Positions 26,101 to 32,917 of a stretch of DNA of 64,000 nt are shown one piece after another. The translations under genes were made by a program, and so were the position numbers. The DNA is taken from NCBI GenBank assembly GCA_964442605.1, contig CAYTZR010000005.1:1-64000 (forward strand), given 5' to 3'. This stretch comes from Monoglobus sp964442605. GTDB taxonomy: Bacteria > Bacillota > Clostridia > Monoglobales > Monoglobaceae. The notes below the pieces were generated by a model, which ran no database searches, was not told the DNA's origin, and saw only the letters and a program-made list of their open reading frames with translations. The first letter of the stretch is position 1. Every line of letters starts with the position of its first letter.

Positions 26101-26270
26101 ATGAATATACTCAAGGACCCGAGCAATCAGGTACGCCTAAGACAGGTGATAATTCAATGATGGGTGTATGGCTTCTTATAGCGATGATAACAGGGCTCGG
26201 CGCACTTTATCTTGGTTATAAGTCAATCGCCGGAAACAATAACAATGATAAGAACAGGAGGGTATTATAA
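20199..26270 (+). CDS. Giant LPXTG-type cell-wall adhesin with SpaA/Cna-B and (TPTA)n stalk
   Basis: 2023 residues. Signal peptide about 1-36 (ends ASAEE). Residues about 50-890 are a series of Ig-like adhesin domains of roughly 150 residues, each with a DxF or DTF turn (ISDTFSNGG, LTDTFANEG, LSDTIQKDG). SpaA/Cna-B prealbumin-like domains follow at about 897-1030, 1165-1385 (two domains) and 1443-1664 (an identical pair), with isopeptide-type Lys (ITKIDE-like, KISKVEM) and Glu (EYILVEETAPDGY). They are linked by Thr/Pro-rich stalks at about 1038-1164, 1388-1442 and 1667-1877. The wall-sorting signal is TPKTGD (about 1979-1984), a membrane helix and a charged tail ending KNRRVL. TTG start set by AAAGGGGAG. 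Its stop overlaps the sortase ATG by one base. Confidence 0.92.
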   Translation: MNKTYLKRRCLTSWLVVFSMLLSAMAGFTIPASAEEELNMPDVCEFLTSSVTRAEPDDNGSTEISDGAILTRDEILVLTLDYTLLNKEVTADDSIVYTLPSGIAVSTPITNGETTSTNGQIIGHYTASGDKIEFKFYEDFLNDNSNIVGKFSCQLKFDQEALANLAKGSFMFPAKSSYTTINVTFAPNPTRIKTVENVDEEGTVTYRIDLTPDATYHTVNISDVMGSNLEYVGDLSVSVLDGWQEDTYYACSTVTENDNGFSFDLYNAEYGKTYIIRYKAKIKDVFDTGNTENSVYWNCQVGDSSMEPDPVAGDTLDRVTWSQVNKISKSGSYNSGTGNIEWTISVNSGSLKANMKKAVVTDEFPSSLTAEKVTLDGIELLLSDCIDSDGNFSYTFPDADDISAHTFVITTSCSAEDGTYISNIANVNYTEYDQQGTANAGVTFGTTAASTPEPSLDALQKELVNGDETTGIAKWKITIDAAKLSGKTDVYISDTFSNGGYAWEFTTNTKYIADSFVVKLGDEALVQNTDYTIDSWNGLSFSLSISDDVLSSIPEDTAEDITIEYETKTDTSYFDNNPNQTLELVNEAAYNNDTASAVWSVNTTKYVVKNAKSIKWDDTLNAYVAEWEIKFNEAFKDFGNNPVTLTDTFANEGMEYVADSMSWSGYDSSWNFISSWSGDYEVTTAVTDGGLVFTITNPEAYTYIITYKTKLPADKVPATGNDLTLNNTVTAENEEDLSDTASAEITAEDVVARKTAKAINNENDSSSEAYAIEYTVDVNRLAQDLNPTSSTLTLSDTIQKDGVELLPATIVVTDASGQSLDKSSYRVTYSAITRELKVIVPDEQYLKVSYRVKLTGSAGASVSVSNTAQLQGEYEYGTGTQGRYTVQKANSEAVGRTGILQLTKIDEDDLTKALEGAVFEFYAVDITADGNLPVKGNITKYTTNADGVITFGQDENGNGTLQEDTLYGYGEVAAPDGYILDETQFYFVIKGNDFDTMFATWSEKYGTEFAENILTYSDAGAIHTITNKAETIATPEPTTVPSTPTPTPTATPTATPTATPTATPTPTPTATPTATPTATPTATPTATPTATPTATPTATPTATPTATPTATPTATPTATPTATPTATPTATPTATPTATPTATPTATPTATPTATPTATPTATPEPIKISKVEMVNGTSQELPGATLTVYVKNTDGTIGEIAEGTINGETGKLTWVSGDEPTEVSGLADGEYILVEETAPDGYTTAEEITFTVAGGKVDNENNSVVMEDKPTKVTISKVILGQGTELAGAQLTIYTADENGEKTDTIAKTAGSNDELTWTSTGEAKVIEKLPIGTYVLEEKQAPNGYEKAEDITFRINADGTVEVKTDGVFVLHEDAVVVMEDAPINIPSTPTPTATPTATPTATPTATPTATPTATPTVTPTATPTATPTATPTATPTATPEPIKISKVEMVNGTSQELPGATLTVYVKNTDGTIGEIAEGTINGETGKLTWVSGDEPTEVSGLADGEYILVEETAPDGYTTAEEITFTVAGGKVDNENNSVVMEDKPTKVTISKVILGQGTELAGAQLTIYTADENGEKTDTIAKTAGSNDELTWTSTGEAKVIEKLPIGTYVLEEKQAPNGYEKAEDITFRINADGTVEVKTDGVFVLHEDAVVVMEDAPINIPSTPTPTATPTATPTATPTATPTATPTATPTATPTTMPTTPTIEPTATPTAEPTTPTTEPTATPTAEPTTPTIEPTATPTTMPTTPTIEPTATPTTMPTTPTIEPTATPTTMPTIPTIEPTATPTTEPTTPTIEPTATPTAEPTATPSIPIVPVPETTPTPTATPDASATTEPEATTTPEASPTTEPTTTPTLEPTATPTAEPTATPVTVTQPTVHNHYRGGVIIGTTDPLPTATPSVTSEPTSEPMPESTPADHDYTNSPGTDISGDTSDETAIDNYDTQNDTQSGDVYEDNADGDGGAAHEYTQGPEQSGTPKTGDNSMMGVWLLIAMITGLGALYLGYKSIAGNNNNDKNRRVL
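23311..23690 (+). repeat. First (Thr-Pro-Thr-Ala)n coding minisatellite
   Basis: About 31 units of 12 bp encoding mainly TPTA, with synonymous codon changes that break exact identity. Similar stretches lie at 24362-24524 and 25200-25660, the last mixed with EPTTPTIEPTATPT-like units. These are rod-like wall-spanning stalks in the protein. Confidence 0.9.
23674..24379 (+). repeat. Long exact duplication within the adhesin gene, copy 1 (copy 2 at 24508-25213)
   Basis: About 700 bp are repeated at an offset of 834 bp (278 codons), with no difference seen in either DNA or protein. Each copy encodes a pair of SpaA-type domains and its flanking stalk. Identity at synonymous sites means a recent duplication or ongoing gene conversion. 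Confidence 0.88.
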
Positions 26271-27031
26271 TGAAAAAGAAGGTTTTAAAATTTGTTTCAA
26301 TATTATGCGCTGCCGCCTGTGTTTTATCCGTATTCAACATAGTCAGAATTCAGAAGCAGTATAAGGATAGTGAGGATTATTATGATAATCTTTCAAGCAT
26401 TATGATCTCAAATCGTGATTATCAGATTTATGTTTCCGATAATCAAAGCGGGGAGGGCGAAGCTCCTGTTGATGTGAATTTTGAATTGCTTAAAGAAATG
26501 AACGCGAATGTTGTCGGATGGCTGTATTGCGAGGGTACGCCTATAAACTATCCGGTAGTTCAAAGCACCGACAATTCGTATTATTTGAAGCATTTGTTTA
26601 ACAATCAAACAAATTCATCGGGGTCAATATTTATGGACGCGCTGAACTCGCCCGACATGACAGACGCGAACACCGTGATTTACGGTCATAACATGAAGAA
26701 CGGCACCATGTTTGCTTCTCTTGAGAATTATCAATATCAGAGCTATTATGAGCAGCATCCGGTAATGTACTACCTGACTGAAGAAAAGAGCTACAGAATT
26801 GATATTTTCGCGGCTTACAACGACAGCGGCGTTTCGGAAACATATACAATATTCTTTGATTCGCCGCAGACTCTGGGCAGCTATCTGCAAAGATCGTGGT
26901 CAAAATCAGATATAAACACATCATCACTTGACATGTCGGTAAATGACAACATAGTAACGCTTACGACCTGTACCTATGACTTTGATGACGCAAGGTACGT
27001 TGTTCAAGGCAAGGTTACTCCGCTTGACTGA
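26270..27031 (+). CDS. srtB: Class B sortase
   Basis: Membrane transpeptidase that cuts a sorting signal and attaches the protein to peptidoglycan. 253 residues with one N-terminal membrane segment (about 5-24). Catalytic residues: H140 in YGHNM, C234 in LTTCTYDFDD and R242 in ARYVVQGK. The SrtB-type extra helix region is present between H140 and C234. ATG overlaps the adhesin stop (TAATG) and follows AGGAGGG, so translation is coupled: this is the dedicated sortase of the adhesin. Class B enzymes more often use NPQTN-like signals, whereas the partner has TPKTG. Confidence 0.93.
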   Translation: MKKKVLKFVSILCAAACVLSVFNIVRIQKQYKDSEDYYDNLSSIMISNRDYQIYVSDNQSGEGEAPVDVNFELLKEMNANVVGWLYCEGTPINYPVVQSTDNSYYLKHLFNNQTNSSGSIFMDALNSPDMTDANTVIYGHNMKNGTMFASLENYQYQSYYEQHPVMYYLTEEKSYRIDIFAAYNDSGVSETYTIFFDSPQTLGSYLQRSWSKSDINTSSLDMSVNDNIVTLTTCTYDFDDARYVVQGKVTPLD

Positions 27032-27042
27032 CGGTACGTATA

Positions 27043-27077
27043 AATACGGCATCGCAAAACGCGATGCCGTATTTTTG
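27043..27077. terminator. Strong bidirectional terminator
   Basis: Perfect 13-bp arms AATACGGCATCGC (27043-27055) and GCGATGCCGTATT (27061-27073) with T run on the plus strand and A run before the left arm; serves srtB (+) and uxuB (-). Confidence 0.9.
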
Positions 27078-27086
27078 TCATCTGAC

Positions 27087-28673
27087 TTACACAATTTCTT
27101 TTAAGGTTCGGCGGACGGCTCCTACTCCGCTGTTCAGCTTGGCAAAATATTCTTCTATACACTTCGCAGCTTCTGTTTCATAAAGATTTAACCCGAAAAT
27201 CCGTTCATTTGAAAGCAATGCCTTCAGTACGCTGTGAATTTTTCCATTATCGGTACAGCCAAACTCAATGCTGCCAATTATGCTTCGCACATGCTTAAGC
27301 AGCGGGTCGGGGCTTGGTTCAAATTTATTTCCGTTATCATCTATTCCCATAATGTATCGGCACCATCCCGCAATCGTCAGCGGAATAAATTTGAGCTCGC
27401 CGGTTTTACCTTTCTTCCGGTATGCCTTTATTGTTTCCCCGAAGCGTACTGCCAGCTTTTGTGAAGTATCGCACGCGATCCTCTGGGGTGTATCGGGTAT
27501 AAACGGATTTGGCAGACGGATATTTATAACCTCGTCTATAAACTCATTGGGTGAAATAATTTTGGGGTCGGCAACCACAGGCAGTCCCTCCTTATACCCA
27601 ACGCCTTTTATAAGATCAACCAATTGCTTATCCCGCATTTCATCGCTGATTTTATTATATCCAAGCAGGCATCCGAACACAGCAAGACAGGTATGGAGCG
27701 GATTTAAACAGGTACAAACCTTCATCCTCTCTGTCTTGTCTACCGTTTCCAAGTCCGTATATATGATACCGCTCTCATCGAGCGGCAGATGTTCTCCTAT
27801 ATCCTCGATAACCAAATATTGCGGGGCTTCGGAATTCACAAACGGAGCCGCAAGGCTGCGCTTTTCGGTTTCATAAATTGAAATATTTTGAATTCCATCC
27901 TCTTTTAAAATCTCAAGAACCTTTTCGGAGGGTCCCGGAGTTATCTTATCAATCATTGTACAGGGATATACCACCTTATTTCGCATATATTCCAAAAATC
28001 CGGCATTACCCCAATGCTCAGCAAATTCAGTAACCGCTGTTTTCAGCTTTTCACCGTTTCTTGAGCAGTTGTCCATGCTAATCAATGTTATCGGCTTTGC
28101 GCCGCTTATAAATCGGTGGTAAAGCAGCGCGGTCAGCCTGCCCATATATGTTTTCGGAGCCTCGCAGCCGTTTTCAAAGTCGCTTATAACCTCAGGATAT
28201 AGCTTTCCGTCAGCGCTTCTTAAGCTATATCCTTTTTCGGTTATGGTAAATGAAGCAATTTTTAAGCTGTCTGACGCAAATATCTCTTTAAGCCTGTTTG
28301 TATCTTTTGTGTTATTAAAATCAAGCGTAAGCGCCTCGGTTACACTGGCTATTACCTCTTTTAAAACCGAACCATCGTTGTTGAGTGTGACCGATATGGA
28401 AAGATTATCATTTTCATCAAAAACTTTTTGAATAATCTCAAAGTCATAACCCTCAACGGCAATTATTCCTCTGTCCGTTATACCCCGGTTGAGTAAGTCC
28501 TGACACACAGCCGCCGGGAACGCCCTAAATATATTTCCCGCTCCAAAGTGAACCCAAACAGGATTTTCATAGGTCTTCTTTCTGACAATGCGAATGTCGT
28601 ATTCGGGCAGCTTAAAATCGCGCCCTTGCCACTCGGTTCTTCCGTCAAGCAAGCTTTCAACATCTAAATTCAT
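27087..28673 (-). CDS. uxuB: D-fructuronate reductase (mannonate oxidoreductase)
   Basis: Long-chain mannitol-dehydrogenase-family enzyme, 528 residues. NAD-dependent interconversion of D-fructuronate and D-mannonate. The Rossmann region VHFGAGNIFRAFPAAVCQDL lies near 41-60; SMDNCSRNGEKLKTAV near 200-215 and DKITPGPSE near 243-251 are family motifs, and CLNPLHTCLAVFGCLLGY near 318-335 carries the catalytic region. Family members also include tagaturonate reductase (UxaB); the directly adjacent uxuA (ATGA overlap) decides for UxuB. Last gene of the uronate operon. Confidence 0.88.
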   Translation of the reverse strand: MNLDVESLLDGRTEWQGRDFKLPEYDIRIVRKKTYENPVWVHFGAGNIFRAFPAAVCQDLLNRGITDRGIIAVEGYDFEIIQKVFDENDNLSISVTLNNDGSVLKEVIASVTEALTLDFNNTKDTNRLKEIFASDSLKIASFTITEKGYSLRSADGKLYPEVISDFENGCEAPKTYMGRLTALLYHRFISGAKPITLISMDNCSRNGEKLKTAVTEFAEHWGNAGFLEYMRNKVVYPCTMIDKITPGPSEKVLEILKEDGIQNISIYETEKRSLAAPFVNSEAPQYLVIEDIGEHLPLDESGIIYTDLETVDKTERMKVCTCLNPLHTCLAVFGCLLGYNKISDEMRDKQLVDLIKGVGYKEGLPVVADPKIISPNEFIDEVINIRLPNPFIPDTPQRIACDTSQKLAVRFGETIKAYRKKGKTGELKFIPLTIAGWCRYIMGIDDNGNKFEPSPDPLLKHVRSIIGSIEFGCTDNGKIHSVLKALLSNERIFGLNLYETEAAKCIEEYFAKLNSGVGAVRRTLKEIV

Positions 28674-29743
28674 ATACGCACCTCCGATTTTTCGATTGCC
28701 TCCAAAAGTCCGTTCAGATATGCCGCTCCCAGCGCCCTGTCATAAAGTCCGTAGCCCGGCATTGCCTGTTCTCCCCAAATCATTCTGCCATGGTCGGGTC
28801 TTATGGGACCGTCAAATCCTGTTACATAAAGCGTTTTCATAATTTCATACATATCCATTGATCCATCTCGCGAAAGATGGGCAGCCTCCTCAAATCTGCC
28901 CGGCGAGTGATGACGCAGGTTTCTGACATGGGCGAAGTGTATTCTGCCCCTTGCCGCCCTTATTATTTCACATATATCATTTTCGGGATTTGAACCGAGT
29001 GATCCGGTACAGAGCGTTAAGCCGTTAAACGAACTGTCAACCGCACTGAGCAGCTTTAAAATATTTTCTTTATTATTAATAATTCTGGGCAGACCAAACA
29101 CAGGCCACGCCGGATCATCGGGATGGATTGCCATCATTATGTCGTGCTTTTCACACACATGCCGAATTTTTTTAAGGAAGTATACCAGATTTTCAAACAG
29201 CCTTTCATCATCCACATTCCTATAAGCCTTAAAAAGCTCCTTAACGTGCCCAAGCCTTTCAGGCTCCCAGCCCGGCATAACAAATCCGCCGCTGCCGCTG
29301 TCAATACGGCTGAACATTTCCTCCGGATTAATCTTATCAATCATTTCCTGATCATATGACAAGACAGTTGATCCATCCTCCCTCTTCTTTTTAAGCTCAG
29401 AGCGCGTCCAATCAAAGACAGGCATAAAGTTGTAGCATACCAGCCTTATGTCCGCCCTCGCCAGATTTTCAAGCGTGGTTATATAATTATCTATATATTT
29501 ATCACGCTCGGGCAAACCGATCTTTATTGAGTCATGAATATTAACGCTCTCTATTCCCTCAATCTTAAGTCCCGCGGCTTCAACCTTGTTTTTCAGCTTA
29601 ACAATTTCATCATACTGCCACACCTCGCCCACGGGCACATTGTAAAGTGTGGTAATAACCCCGCTAACGCCGGGTATCTGCCTTATTTGCCACAGCTCCA
29701 CGCTGTCGCTTTCTTCACCGAACCATCTTAGTGTCATCTTCAT
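28670..29743 (-). CDS. uxuA: D-mannonate dehydratase
   Basis: Converts D-mannonate to 2-keto-3-deoxygluconate, feeding the Entner-Doudoroff aldolase. 357 residues in a xylose-isomerase-like TIM barrel. Metal and substrate residues fall in MMAIHPDDPAWPVFGLPRII, TLCTGSLGSNPENDI, IHFAHVRNLR and PIRPDHGRM. The start ATG at 29743 (MKMTLRWFG) follows GGAG with a 6-base gap; a longer frame to 29776 has no ribosome-binding site. The TRAP transporter genes precede it. Confidence 0.95.
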   Translation of the reverse strand: MKMTLRWFGEESDSVELWQIRQIPGVSGVITTLYNVPVGEVWQYDEIVKLKNKVEAAGLKIEGIESVNIHDSIKIGLPERDKYIDNYITTLENLARADIRLVCYNFMPVFDWTRSELKKKREDGSTVLSYDQEMIDKINPEEMFSRIDSGSGGFVMPGWEPERLGHVKELFKAYRNVDDERLFENLVYFLKKIRHVCEKHDIMMAIHPDDPAWPVFGLPRIINNKENILKLLSAVDSSFNGLTLCTGSLGSNPENDICEIIRAARGRIHFAHVRNLRHHSPGRFEEAAHLSRDGSMDMYEIMKTLYVTGFDGPIRPDHGRMIWGEQAMPGYGLYDRALGAAYLNGLLEAIEKSEVRI

Positions 29744-29787
29744 AAAAAACTCCATTCCGCCGCTCCGCGCCGGCACAAATAGGAATT

Positions 29788-29830
29788 AAATTTCTCTTAT
29801 CTGCGGAGCAAAAAATGATAAGAGATTTTT
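29788..29830 (-). other. Intercistronic hairpin between dctM and uxuA
   Basis: CTCTTATC (29794-29801) and GATAAGAG (29817-29824), extended by A/T pairs. Read leftward it lies 140 bases after the dctM stop region and before uxuA; it could stabilise or partly terminate the operon mRNA. Confidence 0.5.
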
Positions 29831-29886
29831 ATTAAACCGCCGTTTTACGTAAAGCAAAAGAAACTTTCACGTTATCTCCCAAAAAT

Positions 29887-31194
29887 TCAATATCCCAAAA
29901 GCCTTGGTAAAAACATAGACACAAACGGAACAAAAGTCACAAGCAGTAACACCGCAGCTATCACACCGTAGTATGGAAGCAGCGGTTTAATAACTCGCTC
30001 AATCGTTGTTTTGGCAACTCTGACTCCCACAAACAATATATTCCCCACAGGCGGAGTGATCGTGCCTATGCATAAATTAAACACCATCATAATACCAAAC
30101 TGTATTGCCGTCATTCCAATCAAATCGCTTGTTACAACCGGAAGAAATATCGGAGTAAAAATCAATATCGCGGGTGTTATGTCCATAAATGTTCCGACAA
30201 CAAGCAGTATTATATTTATGATAAGCAATATAACTACCTTGTTGCTGCTTATACCCAGCAGCGCACCCGATATAGCCGCCGGTATTCCCGTAAACGCCAA
30301 AATCCAAGCCATAATACCCGACACACCTATCAGGAACACTATTATTCCCGTTGTCTCGGCGCTTTCTTTAAATATACGATATAAATCCTTAAAACTGACT
30401 GTTCTGTATATTAGGGATAAGATCATGCTGTATACAACCGCCACAACCGATCCCTCAGTCGCCGTAAACACACCTGTTATTATACCACCGATAACTATCA
30501 CAATCAATAGCAAACTGGGTATCGCTTCAAGTACGATTTTAAGCGCTTCCTTTGCCTTAACCCTGCGGCTGCTCCTGTAGCCGCGTGATCTTGCCGTAAA
30601 AAACGCCACAGCCATACACGCCGCGCCCCAAAGTATACCGGGAATATAGCCTGCCATAAACAGCGCCGCAACCGATGTTCCGCCGCTTACCAGCGAGTAG
30701 GTAATCAAAACATTACTGGGCGGTATCAGCAGCCCGGTTGGAGCGGTCGCGATATTTGCCGTTGCGGAGTAGTCAACATCATACCCCTCCTCTTTTTCTA
30801 TCGGACCGATAATCGAGCCCATCGCCGAGGCGGACGCAACACCGGAACCTGAAATCGCGCCGAACATCATGTTCGCCACAGCGTTCGTATGCGCCAAAGC
30901 TCCCGGTATTCTGCCGGTTAAAAGCAGCGCAAAATTAATCAGTCTCGCCGCGATACCTCCCTTGTTCATAATATTTCCCGCCAGTATAAAAAACGGTATT
31001 GCAATCAGGGTAAACACGGATATTCCGGAAAACAAGCGTTGGGCGCCCGTCAGAACCGCAGCGTTGAAATCCATTATCGGCAATATGGCAAGGATCGAAG
31101 AAATACCTATCGACACAGAAATCGGAACCCCCGCAAGCAAAAGTACAACAAGTATAATTCCGACAATCAATCCGGAAACCAAAGCTACACTCAT
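29887..31194 (-). CDS. dctM: TRAP transporter large permease
   Basis: DctM-type 12-TM subunit, 435 residues, that carries the Na+-driven transport. Typical features: PISVSIGISSILAIL near the start, FFILAGNIMNKGGIAARLI near 69-87, ANMMFGAISGSGVASASAMG near 107-126, PTGLLIPPSNVLI near 151-163 and LCIGTITPPVGNILFVG near 380-396. Its start overlaps the end of dctQ by 4 bases. With UxuA and UxuB the likely cargo is a hexuronate such as glucuronate or galacturonate; this is inferred. Confidence 0.95.
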   Translation of the reverse strand: MSVALVSGLIVGIILVVLLLAGVPISVSIGISSILAILPIMDFNAAVLTGAQRLFSGISVFTLIAIPFFILAGNIMNKGGIAARLINFALLLTGRIPGALAHTNAVANMMFGAISGSGVASASAMGSIIGPIEKEEGYDVDYSATANIATAPTGLLIPPSNVLITYSLVSGGTSVAALFMAGYIPGILWGAACMAVAFFTARSRGYRSSRRVKAKEALKIVLEAIPSLLLIVIVIGGIITGVFTATEGSVVAVVYSMILSLIYRTVSFKDLYRIFKESAETTGIIVFLIGVSGIMAWILAFTGIPAAISGALLGISSNKVVILLIINIILLVVGTFMDITPAILIFTPIFLPVVTSDLIGMTAIQFGIMMVFNLCIGTITPPVGNILFVGVRVAKTTIERVIKPLLPYYGVIAAVLLLVTFVPFVSMFLPRLLGY

Positions 31195-31673
31195 TCTAAT
31201 TCCTCCTTTTCTCTGCCGGCGTGCGCAAGCTCATATATATTGATAATACCGAACAACGCAGTAAAGAGACCGCAAATCGGTACAATAACGTATATTGCGG
31301 ACATTGGAACACCGAGTGAAGCCGTCATCTGCGTCATAGTCAGGCGCGTTATGCTTATGCCTCCATATATCATTACTAAAACTGCGAACAGTATAACAAG
31401 CGCCTCTGAAAAAATTTGCACATACTTAAGTGTTTTCCCGCTAAGCTTGTCGGCGAGAAAGCTCATACGCATATGCTCTCGCTTGCCGAAAACCAAAGCC
31501 GCCGCCAACAGCGCCAGCCATGTAAACGAATAGGTAAGCAATTCCTCTGATACGGTGCTTGGGGAATTAAATACAAAACGAGTCACAATCTGATAGGTTC
31601 CGACAATAGTTATAAATATAAACATTATAACGCATATAACCTCAAGTATTCTCACCAGAATATTTTTAAGCAT
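31191..31673 (-). CDS. dctQ: TRAP transporter small permease
   Basis: DctQ-type subunit, 160 residues with four predicted membrane helices: IMFIFITIVGTYQIVTRFVF (about 17-36), the helix around SFTWLALLAAALVFG (about 48-62, with the conserved Trp), VQIFSEALVILFAVLVMIYG (about 85-104) and AIYVIVPICGLFTALFGIIN (about 125-144). It lies between dctP and dctM with short overlaps on both sides. Confidence 0.93.
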   Translation of the reverse strand: MLKNILVRILEVICVIMFIFITIVGTYQIVTRFVFNSPSTVSEELLTYSFTWLALLAAALVFGKREHMRMSFLADKLSGKTLKYVQIFSEALVILFAVLVMIYGGISITRLTMTQMTASLGVPMSAIYVIVPICGLFTALFGIINIYELAHAGREKEELE

Positions 31674-32670
31674 TATCTCTATCCTCCTCTATAGCATCAT
31701 ATATGGAACGCAGCTTTGGATTATCGTTCAGAATTTCCTCCTGCAATCCGCTCACCTTTTCGCGGAACGGCTCTTTGTCAACCTCTATAAAATGAACTCC
31801 CATTTCCTCTGCGGTTTCCTTCGCTTCCCGCACCGCCTGCGCCCAGCTTTCGCGCTCAACACGATTGCATATCTCCGCAGCCTCATCAAATATTGCCCTC
31901 TCGTCCTCGGACAAATCCTTAAGGAATTTCAAATTCGCGATAAGCATATCCGGTACCATTTGATGCTGATTATAGCTGTAATATTTTGCTACCTCGCCGT
32001 GCTTATTATTTGTCAGAGCAAGCTCGTTGTTCTCCGCTCCGTCAATAACGTTTTGCTGTATGGCTGTGTACACCTCACCGAACGACATGGGAGTTGCCGA
32101 TGAATTAAACGCCTCCATCATTTTTACGTTTGTAGCGCTCTGCTGAACCCTTATCTTTTTGCCCTTTAAATCCTCGGGAGTCAAAATCGGAGCTTTGGCG
32201 TAAAAATTCCGCGTCCCCGCGTCAAGCCACGTCACTGTTTCAAAGCCCGAGCTTTCGGTTGATGTGAATATACCTTTCATCAGTTCATCATTTTCCATCA
32301 CCCTGTGGTAATGCTCCTCGCTGTCAAACAGATACGGTATACTGAATATTTGGTAAATATCATCAAAGCTTTCCAAATTTCCCGTACTTGCGACACAGTA
32401 ATCTATCGCGCCCGTCTGAACAAGCTCAATCGCTTTTGCCGATGAACCCAACAGTTCGTTAGGAAATATCTGAACGTCATACTTATCCCCAAGCCTCTCC
32501 TCCACATATTCTTCAAAAGCCAAAAGACCTATATGGTCGGGGTGAGTCTCAGACTGTCCATGAGCAATACGTATAATTCTTTTCCCTGAAAATGCGCCGC
32601 CGCAGCCCGACAAAAGCGTTATTGACAAAATTAAAATCCCGCATAACGCCAAACGTCTGTATATCCTCAT
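31666..32670 (-). CDS. dctP: TRAP transporter solute-binding lipoprotein
   Basis: Extracytoplasmic DctP-family binding protein, 334 residues. A lipobox (LLSGC, C23) shows membrane attachment through lipid, as expected in a Gram-positive. Family features include IRIAHGQSETHPDHIGLLAF, PNELLGSSAKAIELVQTGAI with DY following, the conserved Arg in GKKIRVQQSATN that binds the carboxylate, and FGEVYTAIQQNVIDGAENNE. First gene of the dctP-dctQ-dctM-uxuA-uxuB operon, with AAAAGGAG before its ATG. Confidence 0.94.
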   Translation of the reverse strand: MRIYRRLALCGILILSITLLSGCGGAFSGKRIIRIAHGQSETHPDHIGLLAFEEYVEERLGDKYDVQIFPNELLGSSAKAIELVQTGAIDYCVASTGNLESFDDIYQIFSIPYLFDSEEHYHRVMENDELMKGIFTSTESSGFETVTWLDAGTRNFYAKAPILTPEDLKGKKIRVQQSATNVKMMEAFNSSATPMSFGEVYTAIQQNVIDGAENNELALTNNKHGEVAKYYSYNQHQMVPDMLIANLKFLKDLSEDERAIFDEAAEICNRVERESWAQAVREAKETAEEMGVHFIEVDKEPFREKVSGLQEEILNDNPKLRSIYDAIEEDRDNA

Positions 32671-32693
32671 AAAAATCTCCTTTTCATCTAATT

Positions 32694-32721
32694 CTATCAG
32701 GTATTATCTATCAGGTATTAT
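32694..32721 (-). repeat. 14-bp perfect direct repeat upstream of dctP
   Basis: CTATCAGGTATTAT at 32694-32707 and again at 32708-32721, 24 bp before the dctP start. Position suits an operator for a uronate-responsive regulator, but no regulator gene adjoins it. Confidence 0.85.
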
Positions 32722-32767
32722 TTACAGAAAATACAATAATTATGCTATTAATTAAATCAATAAAAAC

Positions 32768-32846
32768 AGTCATCCTGCTTTTTGATGTGCTCCAAAAAAG
32801 TTAGACCAAAAATCTAACGATTGGGAGGTCACATCATAGGATGACT
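32768..32846 (-). terminator. uppP terminator with an IS-end-like insert in its loop
   Basis: Outer arms AGTCATCCT (32768-32776) and AGGATGACT (32838-32846); read leftward from uppP the stem is followed by GTTTTTATT. The loop contains an imperfect palindrome with TTAGA/TCTAA and GTGCTCC/GGAGGTCAC parts. Read in the sense of the terminator it shares ATGATGTGACC and GTCTAACTTTTT with the loop at 8618-8695. Confidence 0.7.
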
Positions 32847-32852
32847 ATTTTA

Positions 32853-32888
32853 ATATTCAATTTCAATAAGATATTCAATTTCAATAAG
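32853..32888. repeat. 18-bp perfect tandem duplication
   Basis: ATATTCAATTTCAATAAG at 32853-32870 and 32871-32888, between uppP and its terminator. Confidence 0.9.
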
Positions 32889-32917
32889 GGTTAAAAATCC
32901 GCTTTTAGCAAAACGCC

